In this document: positions 62,407 through 64,000 of the stretch, in pieces
Layout: every line of letters starts with the position of its first letter
How positions within the stretch are numbered: the first letter of the stretch is position 1
Source of the DNA: Paenibacillus hemerocallicola
Lineage (GTDB): Bacteria > Bacillota > Bacilli > Paenibacillales > NBRC-103111
Direction: 5' to 3'
Assembly (NCBI RefSeq): GCF_006265175.1
Contig: NZ_VDCQ01000010.1
Span: 49,447-113,446 of the forward strand
Length of the DNA stretch: 64,000 nt
Program-made: the position numbers and the translations under genes
Notes under the pieces: model-generated
What the model was told of the DNA's origin: nothing
Seen by the model: the letters and a program-made list of their open reading frames with translations, nothing else
Database searches by the model: none

Positions 62407-63795
62407 ATGAGACGCGATAACGAATTCCGCTACTCCCGCCTGGCGCATATTCTCCGCGAACAAATTATGTCCGGCTTCATCAAGCCGGGGGAATATTTGC
62501 TCTCGGAGAACGAACTGTGCAAATATTACGGCCTTAGCCGCACGTCGGTGCGCAAATCGCTCGAGCAGTTGCAAAAGGAAGGCCTTATTGTGAAAAAGGT
62601 CGGTCAAGGGACGATCGTCTCGCCCGATCTGGTCATCTCGCCCAGCGAGCGGCGTACGCTGCGCATTTTAACCAATGCGCCCTCGTATTTTGTCGACAAC
62701 TGCCTCGGAACGATCATCGACGCGTTCCAAACCAAGTTTCCCCATGTCGACGTCAAGCTTCTCACGTTTCCGAGCTGGAACTACTGGGATTCCATGATGA
62801 CGAGCATCGAGCTGGGCCAGCCCCCGGATCTCGTGCTGATGACGGACAGGCACTTCGCGCATCCGGATCGCGCGGACTCCTTTCTCGATCTGCGCGAGCA
62901 TCTGGACGACCTGCTCGGCGAATTGTATCCCCGGGTCGTGGAGCCGTTCCGCGAGGGCAACGTTCAACCGGCTATTCCGGTCACGTTCTCTCCGGTATAT
63001 TTGGCCTACAATCCGGAGCTGTTCGCCCGGTACGGCGTGGAGGAGCCCCGCGCGGGCTGGACCAAGGAGGAGCTGATCGAGGCGGCCCGGAAGCTGACCG
63101 TCGATCAGGACCGGGACGGCATCACCGATCTGTACGGTATGTCGCTATCCTCGTTCCTGAACCGCTGGCCCGTGATCGCGCTGCAAAACGGCGTCAAGTT
63201 CGACGAGTCGACCGATCGCTCGGCCGTCGTCGATACGCTGAACTTTTTCCACGATGTCGTGTACAAGCAGCGGATCGCGACACTGTACCACAGCTCGCGC
63301 TCCACCAGCAATGCCGGCGCCTTCCTCCGGGAGAAAGCCGCCATGGTGCTGACGACCTCGATCGAAATCGCCGGATGGCGCAACGAGAACATGCCGTTCG
63401 AAGCGAAGGTGGCGCCACTGCCGTTCGGGCCGGTCAAATCGACGCTGCTCGTCGCCAATACGTTCATGGTTCACAAGGAATGCCAAGACCGGGAGCTGGC
63501 GCTCGCTTTCCTGCGCACGACGCTCGACCATAAGCTGCAGACGCGTCTCGCCCGCGAGACCGGGTTCCTGTCCTGCATCCCGGAAGTGAACGAAGCCGTG
63601 TGGGACGCCACCCGCCTTGCTTCGCTGAACATCGCGAACCGCCAAATCGAGAACGGCTACTTTTTGCACGAGCTGCTGGGCGATTTGAACGTGCTCGAGG
63701 AGCTGGAAGCGGAGATGGAGCTGTACTGGGGAGGGCTCGAATCGGCCGAATCGTTTGCCGACCGGATGATCCGCATCTTGTCGAACAAATCCTAG
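62407..63795 (+). CDS. GntR-family regulator fused to a solute-binding-protein domain
   Basis: A 462-residue fusion. Residues about 1-75 are a GntR winged helix (YSRLAHILREQIMSGFIKPGEYLLSENEL, LSRTSVRKSLEQLQKEGLIVKKVGQGT). From about 85 to the end it is a complete family 1 extracellular solute-binding fold: TIIDAFQTKFPHVDVKLLTFP, PPDLVLMTDRHF, YLAYNPELFARYGVEEP, GWTKEELIEAARKLT and the acidic DQDRDGITDLYG. There is no signal peptide or membrane segment, so the fold must sense a cytoplasmic ligand. It is divergent from the six-gene operon it probably controls. CGGAAGG precedes the ATG. Confidence 0.93.
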   Translation: MRRDNEFRYSRLAHILREQIMSGFIKPGEYLLSENELCKYYGLSRTSVRKSLEQLQKEGLIVKKVGQGTIVSPDLVISPSERRTLRILTNAPSYFVDNCLGTIIDAFQTKFPHVDVKLLTFPSWNYWDSMMTSIELGQPPDLVLMTDRHFAHPDRADSFLDLREHLDDLLGELYPRVVEPFREGNVQPAIPVTFSPVYLAYNPELFARYGVEEPRAGWTKEELIEAARKLTVDQDRDGITDLYGMSLSSFLNRWPVIALQNGVKFDESTDRSAVVDTLNFFHDVVYKQRIATLYHSSRSTSNAGAFLREKAAMVLTTSIEIAGWRNENMPFEAKVAPLPFGPVKSTLLVANTFMVHKECQDRELALAFLRTTLDHKLQTRLARETGFLSCIPEVNEAVWDATRLASLNIANRQIENGYFLHELLGDLNVLEELEAEMELYWGGLESAESFADRMIRILSNKS

Positions 63796-63864
63796 CTTGC
63801 CCCGCATGGCGGTGCCTCGCAACGAACCATTGCCGAGCGCCCGATAGATAAACCGATTCGTTCG

Positions 63865-63886
63865 AAGCTCCCGCAAGGGAGCTTTT
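63865..63886 (+). terminator. Terminator of the GntR fusion gene, with MITE-like element inserted in its T-run
   Basis: Perfect arms AAGCTCCC and GGGAGCTT around GCAA, 69 bp after the stop codon. The T-run is only TTTT before the element at 63887 begins. Confidence 0.8.
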
Positions 63887-64000
63887 GAGGCTGTTGAAAA
63901 AGTCTGCAAAGAGAGGAAGCTCCGAAGACAAGAGGTGGGGGAATGCGCTCCACATCCGTTAACATCGTGTTGTTTTTAAGATTTTAGCGGTTACAACACG
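63887..64000. mobile_element. Palindromic MITE-like element, copy 3 (cut by window end)
   Basis: The left 114 bp match copies 1 and 2 closely: GAGGCTGTTGAAAAAGTC terminus, AAGAGGTGGGGGAATGCG, CTCCACATCCGTTAA and the central GTGTTGTTTTTAAGATTTTA, up to CAACACG at the last base. The candidate left target duplication is GAGCTTTT (63879-63886). The right end lies outside the window. Confidence 0.85.

Overview
This is a chromosomal window from an endospore-forming Firmicute, most likely a Paenibacillaceae member (Paenibacillus/Cohnella type). The reasons are Bacillus-like synteny (tig, clpX, lonB, lonA, engB; gerM, rph, rdgB), sporulation genes (lonB, gerE, gerM, a YhcN/YlaJ lipoprotein), S-layer homology domains, many AraC-type sugar regulators and fairly GC-rich coding sequence. 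No rRNA, CRISPR array, prophage or intact transposase gene was seen.

Layout. 1-11754: protein quality-control block on the minus strand (ysoA-like, tig, clpP, clpX, ispG, lonB, lonA, engB), with a CwlD-like amidase on the plus strand. 11983-15055: two tRNAs (Gly-CCC, Arg-TCT), a DUF1906 protein, a His-rich YmaF-like protein and repeats. 15228-20905: two-component system, SLH-domain protein, ankyrin lipoprotein, small membrane proteins. 21010-33327: RND transporter, asparagine synthase, gerM/rph/rdgB group, pgpA, dioxygenase-like protein, MBL hydrolase, methyltransferase. 34109-38743: Gfo/Idh/MocA dehydrogenase, TIM-barrel isomerase, AraC regulator and a large lipoprotein. 39492-43651: gerE, YhcN/YlaJ lipoprotein, CAP-domain protein, FabH behind a FapR operator, orphan response regulator. 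43732-55492: membrane AraC regulator divergent from a sugar-binding lipoprotein, DEAD-box helicase, GH78 rhamnosidase, another AraC regulator. 56042-63795: a six-gene amino-sugar/glycoside operon divergent from a GntR regulator fused to a solute-binding-protein domain.

The most interesting region is 56042-63795. NagA, NagB, a cytoplasmic ceramidase-like hydrolase, a Gfo/Idh/MocA dehydrogenase and two TIM-barrel isomerases form one tightly packed operon with a clear promoter. It faces a regulator whose sensor is a cytoplasmic solute-binding-protein fold. The gene set suggests catabolism of an unusual N-acyl or keto-glycoside amino sugar. This is inference.

The intergenic DNA is also rich. A ~200-bp palindromic MITE-like element occurs three times, with 8-bp target duplications at the two complete copies. 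There is also a ~210-bp interspersed repeat in three copies, clustered short AACTG...CAGTT units, and a separate 166-nt palindrome. Promoter matches for the forespore and mother-cell sigma factors (F before lonB, G before the YhcN-like gene, K before gerE) agree with the expected roles of those genes.
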